Part shown: positions 34,440 to 46,319 of the stretch, one piece after another
Numbering within the stretch: the stretch's first letter is position 1
Layout: every line of letters starts with the position of its first letter
Assembly (NCBI GenBank): GCA_014529385.2
Contig: CM043953.1
Span: 73,745,872 to 73,809,871, forward strand
DNA from: Adiantum capillus-veneris
Taxonomy: Eukaryota; Streptophyta; Polypodiopsida; Polypodiales; Pteridaceae
Direction: 5' to 3'
DNA length: 64,000 bases
The notes under the pieces: generated by a model
Databases searched by the model: none
The model's input: only the letters and a program-made list of their open reading frames with translations
Told to the model about the DNA's origin: nothing
Position numbers and translations under genes: made by a program

Positions 34440-36758
34440 TCTCAGATTCTCGAGAGCCAGAATCATACGAAGAAGCTATGCATCATGAATCCAAAGAAGC
34501 ATGGATGAAGAGTATGCAAGTGGAGATGGACTCACTACACTGCAACCAAACATGGGAGTTGGTTGAGTTGCCTAAAGGTAAGCGGGCACTTCAAAACAAA
34601 TGGGTACAAGCTTAAGGAAGAAGAAGGTGGAAAGAAAAGGTACAAGTCTAGGCTTGTGGTAAAAGGGTTTCTTAAAAGAAAGGTATTGACTTCAATAAAA
34701 TATTTTCTCATGTTGTAAAAATGAATTAAATTAGGCTTGTCTTAAGCCTTGTGGCTGCTCATGGTTTAAATCTTGAGCAAAAGGATGTAAATACAGCATT
34801 CCCTCACGGTGACTTAGAGGAGGAAATTTACATGCTTCAACCAAAGGGATATGGAGTAAAAGGTAAGGAGAAAATAGTTTGAAGATTAAAGAAGAGCTTG
34901 TATGGTTTAAAGCAAGCATCAAGAAAATGGTATTTGAAGTTCGATTGATGGATGTTGGATCATGGATTCACAAGATGCAACTTGGATCACTACGTCTACA
35001 CAAAGAATTTGGGAGATGGGAAGTTCATCATCCTAATGTTGTATGTTGATGACATGCTGATTGCAAGTGCTAACATGCAAGACATCAAAGACCTAAAAGA
35101 GGATCTGTCTAAATCTTTTTCAATGAAAGATTTAGGTGCTGCAAAGAGGATACTTGGTATGAAGATATCAAGGGACAGGACGAAGAAGACAATAAAGCTA
35201 TCTCAAGAGGATTACATCAAGAAGGTACTAGAAAGTTTTGCAATGCAAAATGCAAAAACAATTTCTACACCTTTGGCTAGTCACTTTAAACTAACTAAGG
35301 ATATGTGTCCAAAGACACAAGAGGAGATAGACTATATTTCTAAAGTTCCATATGTTGCAGCGGTAGGCTCTCTTATGTATGTTATGGTCTGGACAAGGCT
35401 AGACATTGCACATGTAGTGGGAGTTGTAAGTAGGTTCATGGACAACCCAAGTAAAGAGCATTGGCAAGTTGTGCAGTGGATACTTAGGTATCTAAAAGGG
35501 ACAACAAAAAATTCTTTTTTATTTTGGAGGAACTGATATTTTTCTAGAAGGGTATGCTGATGCAGATATGGCAGGTGACAAATATACTCGAAGGAGTAAT
35601 ACTGGCTATGTCTTCACAGCTGGAGGCACATCAGTAAGTTAGGCTTCAAAGATGCAGAAAGCAAGCAAATAAATTTTGTGGCTTCACAGATTCTTAGAAG
35701 AGCTTGGATTCAAACAAGACAATTGTGTCTTGTACAGTGATAGCCAAAGCGTTATCCATCTTGCAAAGAACTCAACCTTTCATTCAAGGACAAAGCACAT
35801 TGAGGTGAGATATCACTTCATATGCACTCTTTTGGAAGAGGGACAACAAAAGCTAGGAAAGGTGCATACAAGTGAAAATCCTGCAGACATGTTTACAAAG
35901 GTTGTCAACAAGGAGAAGTTGAGCATCTTCAATCGGAATTCAAGGATAAGAAGCCAGGATGAAAAGCAGTCACAGGTTTGGTTTGGAGATCAGTCTCCAA
36001 GTGGAAAATTGTTAAGTATGGAGCCTAATTTACCTCTTGTAATTTTCTCTGTTAAAAATGCACATTTATAAGGCCCCCATTATGAGGAGAAGCCATCGTG
36101 CGTGAAGAAAAATCACTCGCCGGAAACCAAAATTTTCACGCCCAGTCTCGAGCCCAAGCTCGAGACATCACTCGTCGGAATATTCCTTTTCGTCGGAATA
36201 TTATGGCCGGACGACGATTGAAAAGTGGTCAAAAAACGACCGATCGGTTGGGCGGTAGTTAATGGCCGGTGGCCGATGGTGAGTCAATGGCTGGTGGCCG
36301 AATTCAAAAGCAGATTTGGCTTTTCAAGGGCGGCCACACATGGGCGGATTGGAGGGTCCGATTTGGACTTATCTACATAAGGGCGGCTACACATGGCTAC
36401 CTCTCATGAGAGAGGGCAGCCCTTTTGACCTATAAAAGGAGGCCATTTCTAACTTCACACATTTCATAGTGTGAAGTTGATGCAACAAGGTGGGTGTGAG
36501 TTGGTGAGAGTGAAGCAAGGTGGGAGCTCCAAAAGGGTATAATCCCTTTGTAACCTACTTCTTGTTTTGAAGTACTAAAGCCATTGAGTGGCTGCTCTCC
36601 CATGGACATAGCCCACAGTAGGTGAACCATGTATATCGTGTGTACTCTCTCTCTCTCTCTCTGTCTCTCTACTCTATAATCTCTTGTGTGTGAAAATTAT
36701 CTCTCTCCATTAAGAAATATACTCAATTATCTACTTAGCTACGTCATATTTCCTAACA
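34440..36758 (+). mobile_element. Truncated Ty1/copia element: RT, RNase H and 3' LTR
   Basis: Starts within the copia RT entry (E-A-W-M-K-S-M-Q-V-E-M-D-S-L near 34,500, W-E-L-V-E-L-P-K-G). It continues through the RT core (L-Y-V-D-D-M-L-I-A near 35,043; K-D-L-G-A-A-K-R-I-L-G-M near 35,130) and RNase H (V-L-Y-S-D-S-Q-S-V-I-H-L-A-K-N near 35,730; H-I-E-V-R-Y-H-F). A purine-rich run then leads to the 3' LTR at 36,010. Gag, protease, integrase and the 5' LTR are absent. Broken at several places; the RT segment is the best preserved part. Confidence 0.9.
36010..36758 (+). repeat. Copia 3' LTR (749 bp)
   Basis: Begins TGTTAAGTATGGAGCC right after AAGTGGAAAAT and ends ATTTCCTAACA, a good TG...CA pair with a short inverted end (TGTTA/TAACA). 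A TATA box (CCTATAAAAGG) lies at about 36,428-36,438, so transcription would start some 30 bp later. A CT tract occupies about 36,645-36,670. Confidence 0.88.
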
Positions 36759-37240
36759 TAAGGATGGCACGGGGTACCAATATTTAAAGAGAATTGGCCA
36801 AACTATCTATGGGAACGAGTTATGGAAGCAAAGGATGGGAGCTTGACTATGAAATCAACACCAATTGAAGAATTTTGGTTTGATAGATCACCCATGAAAC
36901 TAGATGAACATTCATGGTACAAAGATTGGGGATTGGAGCAGTCAGGTGTACAAAAGATGAAACCTTGCAAACACTACCGTTTTACCTAGTAAGAATGAAG
37001 AGAAATCAATGGTTTGCAAAACAAAAAAACTAGAAAGGCCAAAACAGACTTTGGATGTGGCTAATCTATAGTCCATTATGTCGACATCAATTCAGTGCAC
37101 AATCCCTTTGGGTGAGCTATTGAAGTTGAGATCACATCTATGGGGAGATATACAAATATGAAGAAGGTCAGAGACTATTATGAAGGGAATGAGGGAAACA
37201 CAACCCTTCCAGTATAGTACAATGATGTAACAACCATTTT
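36759..37240 (+). mobile_element. Gypsy gag/protease-region remnant related to the element at 50-55 kb
   Basis: The sequence near 37,060-37,235 translates to fragments such as S-T-S-I-Q-C-T-I-P-L-G-E-L-L and Y-Y-E-G-N-E-G-N-T-T-L-P-V. These parallel S-T-P-V-T-C-T-I-M-L-A-E-L-L and Y-Y-K-G-E-E-G-N-T-T-L-P-V in the element at 53.3-53.5 kb. A fossil of the same gypsy lineage on the same strand, heavily worn, beginning directly after the copia LTR. Confidence 0.6.
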
Positions 37241-37547
37241 GACCACCCGCCATCACCTGCCATAACTGTCTCGGATGATCTGCCATGTCCTGTACCTTCA
37301 AACTCAAATATCTTAGGCTTTGTAGCTCTATTTGAAAAGTCGTCTGGACTAGTTTCCTCAGCACTTCAGGCTCTACCTCCTTAAGCCAAAAACCAACCCT
37401 CCTTCACCTGCCACCCCGTCAGGCCAACCCTGGAGCCCTTTTATGTATAAAACCTCATCATACATACACATTCATTGCTACCTATCTGTGCAGGATCTTT
37501 GTAGTTTCCCCAGCCCTTTGTCATGCATCTGCTAGGCTATACACTCC
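37241..37547. other. No gene
   Basis: C-rich on the plus strand (37,370-37,450) without a convincing frame. No feature could be assigned. Confidence 0.4.
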
Positions 37548-37950
37548 TACTAGTGCCATCTTCTATGGTCAACCGACTTTGGCCACACCAACTTCAATGT
37601 TTTTGTCCAATCCATTCCTTAGGACAAAAACAAAAGTGGTCAAGAGGGGACTTGAACATATATCCTCCTAATTTGTATGCGATTGATCGATCGTCGCACT
37701 AGCACACTCATTTCTATAAAGAGATCAAAATTGTAGTTTACAATGTATACTAGTGCCATCTTCTATGGTCAACCGACTTTGGCTACACCAACTTCAATGT
37801 TTTTGTCCAATCAATTCCTTATGACAAAAACAAAAGTGGCTAGGAGGGGACTTGAACATATATCCTCCTAATTTGTATGCAATTGATCTATCGTCGCACT
37901 AGCACACTCATTTCTATAAAGAGATCAAAATTGTAGTTTACAATGTATAC
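37548..37950. repeat. Tandem duplication, two 200-bp units
   Basis: TACTAGTGCCATCTTCTATG starts units at 37,548 and 37,748; the copies are about 95 per cent identical, so the duplication is recent. Each unit holds, on the minus strand, TGTTCAAGTCCCC, which resembles a pol III B box, raising the possibility of a tRNA-derived SINE body. No convincing A box or 3' tail was found, so that stays speculative. Confidence 0.9.
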
Positions 37951-38998
37951 TTGCACCTCCCCCACTATCATAATTTAGACAGATCTCACCATGAAGTTTG
38001 CAAATATAGTTCACATACACACCCATATAGTGCACAAAACTCACATATTACAAACAAGGTTCATGTTGTGTTCGGGTTCCCATGGTCCATGAAGAAGTTT
38101 GTAACCATAATGATGGCCATGACCCCATTGTCCCCTAGTCGTGGATGCCATCCCCCCGGCCTTAAAGTTGCATAGCACCCTTACCCATCGTAGGAAAGGG
38201 AAATTTTTAAGAGTGCCTATCCTATGGGAAGGGATGTCTAGCATTTTGACCCTCAAAATGAAGCACAAAATTTTCCTTGCCCTTCCAATCAAATCTTTAC
38301 CAAAATCATTTTTCCATGAGAGCATTCTAACTAATAAAAAACGTGCCTTTTTGAACAATTGCAACTTGTAAAGAAAATTCTAAAGTACAAAGAGAAAGGG
38401 CGCACTTTGTATATGTTGCGTAGCAATACTAGAAATTATTTCAATAAAATCAATTGAACCTATTTTCAACTACAAGATACACAATGAGCAAGAGAAGTAG
38501 TCATTTGTAGCCGGAACATGAAAATACCTAGAACTTGAAATGTCTTGCAACTAAAATTATTTCAACAAAATCAAGTGAACGAAACGATAAAGAATGAGCA
38601 AGAGAAGTAGTAAGTTGTAATTGGAACATGAAAATACCTAAAACTTCAAATGTCTTGCAATAATGCAACTGCATTGATGGCATCATACATCTTGGTTTTT
38701 GTTGGATCTGCCCTTTGTTGGAATGGTAACCATGAAGAGTCTCCTCCCAAACCTTCCATTATTGAGCTCATAAAGTTATGGCTATTGCTATTCTCTTTGC
38801 AAAGCCATGTGAGACATCTCTTTGCAGTTACCTCTAACTTTTAAGTCGTTATCCTCTCCTAATCATCAACAATGGCAAATAGTAAGATCCTTATAACATT
38901 ATAACAACATAAAATATAGCATTATAATCCTCAGACATGGTGCTATCTTAAACAAGATAAAGTGATAAGTGTGTGTTCATATAAGTAGGCTTTAAGAG
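37951..38998. repeat. Noncoding DNA with an about 115-bp degenerate tandem repeat
   Basis: 38,425-38,545 and 38,546-38,662 are related units (shared AATGAGCAAGAGAAGTAGT, GGAACATGAAAATACCTA, AAATGTCTTGCAA). The remaining sequence, including a 107-codon minus-strand frame at 38,041-38,364, shows no recognisable product. Confidence 0.7.
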
Positions 38999-38999
38999 C

Positions 39000-39815
39000 A
39001 TGCCTAGCAAACCAAGAGGGCACTTTGGATGCAAAGCAAAAGGAGGAGGACAAATAAGAAATGGACTTGAAACGAGGTCTATCTCCTAGAGTGATACTCA
39101 TCTTGGCCTCTCAGTAGAACTTGATTCATCCCAACCAACCTTTAACAGAAAACTATACAAAAGATCAATATCCAACTGTAATCTTTTATGTAGGTTGGAA
39201 ACAAAAACTTAGAAATGGTTGCATCAAAACTACTTGTGATTATAATCATTTAGAGATAATGGACCTATGATATGACAACTAATTTCATTTACCTCTAGGT
39301 TCTGCCACTTGGTGTGTGGCCATTGACTGTCATCTAAATCCCCAATGCTAGTTACAATTCCCATGCACTTGACACAATGGACCATCAATATATTGCAGCT
39401 CATCAATTGTAGATGGAAAAAGGGACATTTCCACAAAATCTAGAAAGGTCATCTTAGAAACAAAAACATAACTTCATAAACTCTATTGTAAGAGTTTAGT
39501 GAATATCCATGCCATAAACCTTGATAGATGCGTTGAAGATTTTAGACATGGTCATGCAAGTCCTTGGCTCAAAGATCTTGGGTTGCTTTGTGAAGTCCTG
39601 ACAAAAAAAAGAAACATCACTCGATGTAGTAAGGAACAATCTTAAAATAGATATGAAGTTTAAAGAATGCTCATACAAGAGGCCAAAAGACATTCTTGGC
39701 ATCCCTTCTTAGAACAGAGAAACCTTCATGAGTGTTGGAGTCGCTGGGAGTCAACATCTTGCATAATAAATCATTAGGTTGTTGATTATGTGTACCCACA
39801 TCTTTGAGACCATAG
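39000..39815 (-). pseudogene. Auxin response factor (ARF) pseudogene with introns retained
   Basis: ARFs are nuclear transcription factors that bind auxin-response elements through a B3 domain. Reading on the minus strand, exon A (about 39,815-39,677) carries L-C-K-M-L-T-P-S-D-S-N-T-H-E-G-F-S-V and R-R-D-A-K-N-V-F, the start of the ARF B3 domain (usual [23 protein letters not shown]). A 79-bp GT-AG intron (39,676-39,598) precedes exon B, D-F-T-K-Q-P then, out of frame, K-D-L-H-D-H-V. A later exon (about 39,420-39,293) has D-L-D-D-S-Q-W-P-H-T-K-W-Q-N-L-E. A 153-bp intron (39,292-39,140) leads to V-G-W-D-E-S and a worn ARF-domain motif. Intron positions match ARF genes. About 120 residues (second half of B3 and start of the ARF domain) are missing between exon B and the later exon. 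Stops and shifts are present. A segmental copy, not a retrocopy. Confidence 0.8.
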
Positions 39816-39844
39816 GGGACTGGACCATGCAACTCTTCACCCAA

Positions 39845-40060
39845 CCTCACTATATATAGACTCATAGCCTGCTAAAATATAGCACCCCTTGACCGCATGT
39901 CCATCCTAGCCCTTAGCCTACCCAATATTACCCTAGGCATGACATTCCTCCCCCCTTGGAGAAGCACTTTTGTCCTAAAAAGAAAGTGGTGATATCTTCA
40001 TAAGAACACTAATGTTTTTTGCAGTGACATCCTTCATGGATCTAGTTGTCCATTTGATTG
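39845..40060 (-). mobile_element. Chromovirus 3'-end remnant
   Basis: On the minus strand a piece resembling the end of a gypsy chromodomain region (K-N-I-S-V-L-M-K) is followed by CTCCAAGGGGGGAGGAA, a polypurine tract, and TGTCATGCC, a likely LTR start (about 39,943). Layout parallels 23,700-23,800 of the chromovirus described above. It abuts the ARF fragment on the same strand. Short and degraded. Confidence 0.5.
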
Positions 40061-40590
40061 GAACACGTTTTATAGGAGGTTATGCTCTCCAAGGAGAGCT
40101 AGAGGACTGAATGACGGTCATCACTAATCTACAAAGACAAATCCAAGAGCTGAGAGCTGAAGCTGAACAACAATAGCTAGCCAAAGAGAAGTAGCAAAAG
40201 GAAATGGAGGAATCAGGTGAACTTCTCACGAAGTTAACCGATTCTTGTAAGACAAAAGATGAACAACTGGTTACCAATGAACTCTTAACTACAACTCTGT
40301 TAGTTCAAAAGATCCAAGTGCAGCTCAACGTAGCAAATGCTTCACTGCAATACTCAGAGCAAAGGATCAATGATCAGGCAACCTTCTTGCGACAGATAAG
40401 GGAAAATCCCATAGTTGCCTCGATCAAAGGCATCGAAAAAGTATATAAAGCACTGGAAAAGAAGAATAAAGATCTTGAGCTAGAGCTAAAACTAGAGCAG
40501 TCACAATGAAGAGACCTTGCATTAATGCGGGTACAAAGAGAAGAACAACTGCTCAAGGAGATAGCAGACTGCTGCAAGACGGACAAATAA
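40036..40590 (+). pseudogene. Coiled-coil coding remnant, unidentified
   Basis: A single plus-strand frame of about 185 codons, interrupted by roughly four stops, is strongly coding in character: M-D-L-V-V-H-L-I-G, then long helical stretches rich in Gln, Glu, Leu and Lys (I-Q-E-L-R-A-E-A-E-Q-Q; K-N-K-D-L-E-L-E-L-K-L) with heptad spacing. It resembles coiled-coil segments in the N-terminal part of some retroelement gag proteins, but could equally be a host coiled-coil protein. No domain with catalytic residues. Confidence 0.4.
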
Positions 40591-41825
40591 AATCATGAAG
40601 AGCATCTTGATTTTTCACATTGTTGTCCCTTTGCAACTGTCTTGTGTGACCTTCCCATATCCAACATAGCTTATAGACTCCATTTAGAACTCACTTGAGT
40701 ATGATAAACGAGTTACCACAACTAAGGTGTATTTAAAAGAGTACCTCTTTTAACTTTTCATGAAAGTAACTTGTTGACATAACTTATTAGCAAAGTACAA
40801 GTCCTTGATATAAAATTATTCTTTATCACTAAACAACCCCACCATAACTGGTGATTAAGGTTGAGAACCTGATGTAAACATGAAGGGACTAAACTTAGTT
40901 GCAACATGCCTTTGCCTCTTGGTAAGCAAACTCCACTTAGAGAGATAACCTTACCAATTATATTTCTTGGTGCTAATGTACATGCTTAGCATATCCTTTA
41001 GCACAAGATTAACACTTGTAATCAACCCATCCTCTCTGAATGACTTGCAATATTGGTATGTGTGTCCCCATCGTTTACAGACAATCCTTCAAAATGACTA
41101 GTAAATAGGGATCACAATTCCTTGCTACATCACTAATTAATCCACAAAGTTAGGAGCAACCACCTTTGTTAACTTTAGTGAGATAATCTACAAGCACCCA
41201 AACTGAGCCATGACCTCTATTGGTGATTATTAGATTTACAATTAATATCATAGAGTTATTGCACATATAGTGCAAAATGTTTTAAAATTTAATAATGTCA
41301 TGGATGTGTATGCCGTTCCAAATCAGCCTTTGCTAAACACCAGGACCCATAGCTAAAAAGGGATAGTTACTTCCAAAATGTGATGGATTAGGGTATTTAG
41401 CATCTTCATTAAGTACCTATAGAATTGTTGGAAAATACTTGGACTTTTTTGGGTTCACAATTTACAACGTCGGCTTCGCCAAATTAAATGATGAAGAAAA
41501 AAGGTTTTGCAAACCTGTTTGAATTGGCGTGATTGGGCTCCTTGCTTCAACACTAATGTATTGTATATATGTTTTCAAAAAAGTCTTTGGAACCATCTTA
41601 GAATGCCAATGTGAGCCTTTTACCTTGTTGTTTGAGTGGGGGCCTTCATAAGGTGTAAGATACTCGTGATTATGTGTGTATAATGGACAATACAATTTTA
41701 TATTAAAACACAACAAAAATGATATGTGACTATAGACTTTCATCCTTCCTAGCTTTACTAGGTCTTTTAAACTCCTCACCTTGTTTTAATAACATTCACA
41801 ACAATTGAGGTTTGACTTGGTCCAA
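40591..41825. other. No assignable gene
   Basis: AT-rich. A 105-codon minus-strand frame (41,462-41,779) is open but has no recognisable motif, and stop density elsewhere is high on both strands. Confidence 0.4.
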
Positions 41826-42372
41826 AGATAAGAAGATTATTTGTTAAATATAAGAAACAAACTGAGACCATATCCCACCTCACTTGGGAATGTCCAGCAA
41901 TCAAGAGCTTCACTGAAAAAGTCTGCAGATGGGTCTTCTTTTAGCTAGGCATCCCCTTCTTTAGAAGAGACGTAGCACAAGGATCCAGATGCTTGGTCTA
42001 ATGACAAAAAAATGTATTATTAGAGTTGTCCTCCAAGCCATATGGGTTTTTAGGAATGAATAACTATTCCAAAAAAATAATGGAGTGTTTCATGTAGAAC
42101 CAATGTTAGAAACTTGTGGTTGGTTTCTCTCAAGTAGCAGGAAGCCGCTTGTCAAAAGGAAGAAGATATGACCTCCATGGATATCTAGTGTGGTTGTCAC
42201 ATGGAGTAAGGGTAAGCGTATGTGTCAAATACCTTGGGGCTTTGCACCCATTACACTGACCTCTTTTGCATACGTTGGATGACCCACGTGCAAAGGATAT
42301 GCCCGGGTTTGATGTATATTATTGAGTCAATGCCATTCAAGCTCATATGAGCATTTAAAAAAAAAAAGATAA
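41826..42372 (+). mobile_element. LINE 3'-end fragment with poly-A
   Basis: The motif E-T-I-S-H-L-T-W-E-C-P-A-I-K-S-F (about 41,860-41,910) is typical of the zinc-binding region at the C-terminus of plant LINE ORF2. It is followed by a 3' untranslated part and an A-rich end at 42,355-42,370. Stops follow soon after the motif. This is a 5'-truncated, old insertion; target duplications could not be picked out by eye. Confidence 0.65.
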
Positions 42373-42399
42373 GCAAATTATTTCAATTACAAGAATTGA

Positions 42400-44400
42400 T
42401 GGGGAAAGAAAATTGAATTCTAAAGGAATATCTTTTGAATAAAGTGAAAGACGCATGTTGGCATTTCAAAACAAAAAGTTGACAAGGAAATCTTGGGTCT
42501 TAAACAAAACGACTCTTCATATAAAGTAAAACAAATTTAAAAAAAAATAAAAAGTTGAAAAAGGATTCGTGAGGCTCTTCAATGAAAAGATCCTTACAGT
42601 CTTTTAATTTCTGGTGTGCAAACTGCTTCTTTCACATCAAAATTTGATGTTGATCTAGAATGCATTGCTTTATCAGAATCCAACTTTGATTCCTAAATAT
42701 TTGTCATTTTGCTCAAATGATCAACAACAAATAAACAAATCCATTGACAAAAATATTCACAAGTTTCCATATCATGTTTAGGAGAATTTTTTTGGGAGTG
42801 CATAAGGCCTGGTAAACGGTTGCATGTGACCATTGTATAAAGTTTAGTGATTGGTGCCACAAAACAACAAACTTTCTTTTTTACTATGTCTTGTAGTCCC
42901 TTGTGATAGGATATTGGAATTTATGTGCCTCTATTTTTAAAGAGTGACATTGACTATTGAGTCACACACAATCTTTCTCGTCTTCTTTTTTATTGTCTTC
43001 TATGCCTTGTGAGAGGATATTGACATTTTTGTAACTCTCTCTCTAAAGAGGGGCGTTGAGTATTGGGTCACACACAATCTTTCTCATCCTCTTTCACCTT
43101 TTTGGTTTTTTAAAAGAAACCCTTAATATTGTGTAAAGTTAGGGAGACTTTCATTGTTTTCAGTGCATGATGGAGACTTATCTTTCATTTCACATCATGA
43201 CATGTATTTACTTTTCTTGTATTCTATTGTTTTAGAATGCTAAAGTGAAGCTTCACCTTGCATAATGCTAATAAATTCTATACACACACATATATTAATT
43301 AGCTTCTTTATTTCACCTTTCATTTCACAACTTCACATGGATTTACATTTGTTGCATTCTATAACTTGATTCCAGTCAGCGTTAACATTCAAGAAAGTCT
43401 CTTTTATTAAGCAGCTGCTGATTGAATTTCATCCTCACAAAGAAGAAAACCGGAAATACTAGCAATTTTTTTGAGATTTGCAGAATTTTTGGACGACTTT
43501 CTCACATATTTCATTGATTTTTCTTTCGTTTATCATGGTTTGCAGCTAGCTAGTCTCGATTTTCAATCGGCTCAAGACTAAGCTGAGGCAATCCTTTCCC
43601 AAACACTGATATCACTTTAATTCAACCTAACAGTTTTATCATTTTCTTATTGTTTTTGAAAGCCATCATGACTCTTTCACTTGTTTGGACTACATAGGCA
43701 GTCCTTAGTAAAGCTTTGCATTTTTTGTGCAATCGTGCATTGGATAAAGCTTATGGATTAGTGTCACATGGCAAAAAACTTTCTTTTTTAATATTTCTTT
43801 TAGGTATTTGTGAGAGGTGTTCATATTTGTGTACCTCTCTCCTTAAAGAGTGCCATTAAATATAGGATAACACACAATCTTTCTAGACCTCTTTCACCTT
43901 TTTTTTCTCAATTTGCTACAATGCTTTCAAGTGGTTTTTCAAGCATTATTTTTTATGTTTTTGCAATATATTGTAGTCTAAAGAGTTTATTGTTACACTT
44001 TTTCCAAAAAAAACATAATATTTTATTGTGATAGAAAATGCTTTAAAAAATTAATCACTTTTTTGTTTTCTCTCACCAAAAAACGTTTAATTATTAAACT
44101 CTTCTCATAGCCTTATGTAAGGCCATAGTGAACTTTCACCTTGTTTTTGTCAATACGATACTTTCAAGTATTTTTTTTATCGGTATTTTTTATGCTTTTA
44201 AAATATATTGTAATCTAAATAATTCATTGTTACACTAGTTTTTGAAAAATTAATTTATTATGATGAAAATATTTTAAAATATTAGTGTCACTTTCTTGTT
44301 TCCTTTCAAAAAAAAGTCTCTTATTATTAAATTCCTCTTTTAATAGTCTTATAGCCATAGTAAACTTTCACCTTGTTAACATGATTTGAGATAAATAATG
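42400..44400. repeat. AT-rich region of degenerate direct repeats
   Basis: Three related units of about 120-140 bp (about 42,850-42,985, 42,986-43,115 and 43,755-43,900) share TTGTGAGAGG/ATATTG, CCTCT...TAAAGAG and CACACACAATCTTTCT. A further pair (about 43,888-44,135 and 44,136-44,372) shares CTTTCACCTT, TTTTTTATGCTTTT, ATATATTGTA and CATAGTAAACTTTCACC-like parts. No coding. A patch at 43,430-43,640 is also related to 60,080-60,270. Confidence 0.65.
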
Positions 44401-44457
44401 ACAAGGGCATTTTATACAAATTTGATCCCATAACATTCTCTATGCAAATATCCCAAG

Positions 44458-44895
44458 TTGCCCAAGTCTCTTTATAGTCCAAGGAGAAAAAGTAGAGGAG
44501 AAACTTTAAGGGCAACATGCCATGTTATGTTGGCCAAAGAAAAACTTCTAGGTATCCCCCCAAATCATCATAATGGTGATGTGCTATACAACTTAGGGAT
44601 AGATTCAGCTAGCCCTATGCTTCTACATTTTGTGACATATGCAAGAGACCCACTTAGGTATATTATGCTAATAGCCATATATTATGGTTGCACAACATCC
44701 ATTAAATGCATTTTGCACGATCGTGTTGATCTAGAACTAGTATGTGATCCGCTCATTGCCATGGCTAGAAAATGCATGTTTTTTATTCTTACAACTACAA
44801 AGGTGGAAAATTATATAGATTCTATTTTTCTACATGTATACACTCTTTTGAGTTTCAAAAAAAATGATTCACAACATCTCTCTATGGATTCTTAA
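44458..44895 (+). other. Unidentified open frame (145 codons)
   Basis: Open from 44,458 (an internal start at the TTG/ATG cluster) with N-terminal basic residues and several hydrophobic runs; it has a Y-A-R-D-P-L-R-Y-I-M-L-I-A-I-Y-Y-G-C stretch that could be a membrane segment. No family recognised. It lies in AT-rich repeat debris and may be chance or the remnant of a gene. Confidence 0.25.
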
Positions 44896-45129
44896 AAAAA
44901 TTATACATGCAAGAGGCAACAAATATTCCTCAAGCTTGGTAGGTTCTCACATGTTACGTAGGTACGGTTGTAAACCTCTATCCCTCAAGGCTCGGCCTGA
45001 GCTTGAGGCTAATTTGTATATATGTTGGTGCCAATATAATACAATCACTCACAATTGTGAGTTTTGCAAAAAAAAAAAGAGGATTTTCTAGCCCTTATTC
45101 AATGGATCTAGAAGTGCTTTATAGCGATT

Positions 45130-45131
<2 letters not shown>

Positions 45132-45181
<50 letters not shown>

Positions 45182-45369
45182 ATATTATATTCTCCTCCTC
45201 CTCCTCCTCCTTCCCTTTGTTTAATTGGATAGTTCTCTAGGTTTCTTGTAGTTGTTTGATTTTCTCTAACATTTATATCCTCCTCCTCCTCCTCCTCCTC
45301 CTCCTTCCTCCCTCCTTCTCTGTGTTTAATTGGATAAGTTCTCTAGGTTGCTTGTAGTTGTTTGATTTT

Positions 45370-45420
<51 letters not shown>
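45132..45420. repeat. GA, CTC and CT microsatellite cluster
   Basis: (GA)n at 45,132-45,178, (CTC)n at about 45,193-45,212 and 45,280-45,305, (CT)n at 45,375-45,419. The two CTC tracts lie in a tandem duplication of about 120 bp that also contains TTTAATTGGATA and TCTCTAGGTT. Confidence 0.9.
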
Positions 45421-45421
<1 letters not shown>

Positions 45422-45887
45422 GAAACCCTAACAGCGCACTCTCTGTCTCAATCGACCTCCCCCTGGGCGAGGGGCTACCCTGCGAGGGGGTTCGGCTACA
45501 GCAATGTCGCCCTGCCAAGTACATGCGAGCTTCGACACTTGCGTTGCCACCCTATCCAAACCAGCGCCTGCGTTTTCAATGAGGAGCTGAAAACAAATCA
45601 ACTAAAGCTAAAAAAGAGTGAGCTCAAGAAGATGCATGAAGCCCGCAAGGAAGGTAAATGGAGAGTATATCGAGGTGGTAAAACCATCATCCAGGAGTTC
45701 CGAGCCCCCAAAAAGGCTCTACCTAACCCTCCTTAGGTCTTGTTTCCTTTTTCTTTTTTACCCTGATGATTGGACCCTCAGTCCTTAACTGATATGTATC
45801 TGATGGCTTCACTTAGAATCAACGAGTCGATGTAATATTTTTTGTGATGGTTTGATAGGTCATATCTGACCTCCCCTGGACAATAAA

Positions 45888-45892
<5 letters not shown>
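45421..45892 (+). other. Possible LINE-like 3' terminal remnant
   Basis: A GC-richer island. A plus-strand frame ends with a basic stretch (K-K-M-H-E-A-R-K-E-G-K-W-R-V-Y-R-G-G-K) at about 45,630-45,690 and stops at 45,734, similar in style to C-terminal tails of plant LINE ORF2, followed by an untranslated part ending AATAAATAAA at the CT tract. Weak evidence; no RT motifs present. Confidence 0.25.
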
Positions 45893-46296
<404 letters not shown>

Positions 46297-46319
46297 ATAG
46301 AGTCTAATTGTCTGAGAAA

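Noticed and set aside
38041-38364. 107-codon minus-strand frame as a gene
   Set aside because: No motif and no neighbouring coding signal; expected length by chance in this composition.
45420-45440. AAACCCTAA telomere-like word
   Set aside because: Single occurrence, no tandem repetition.
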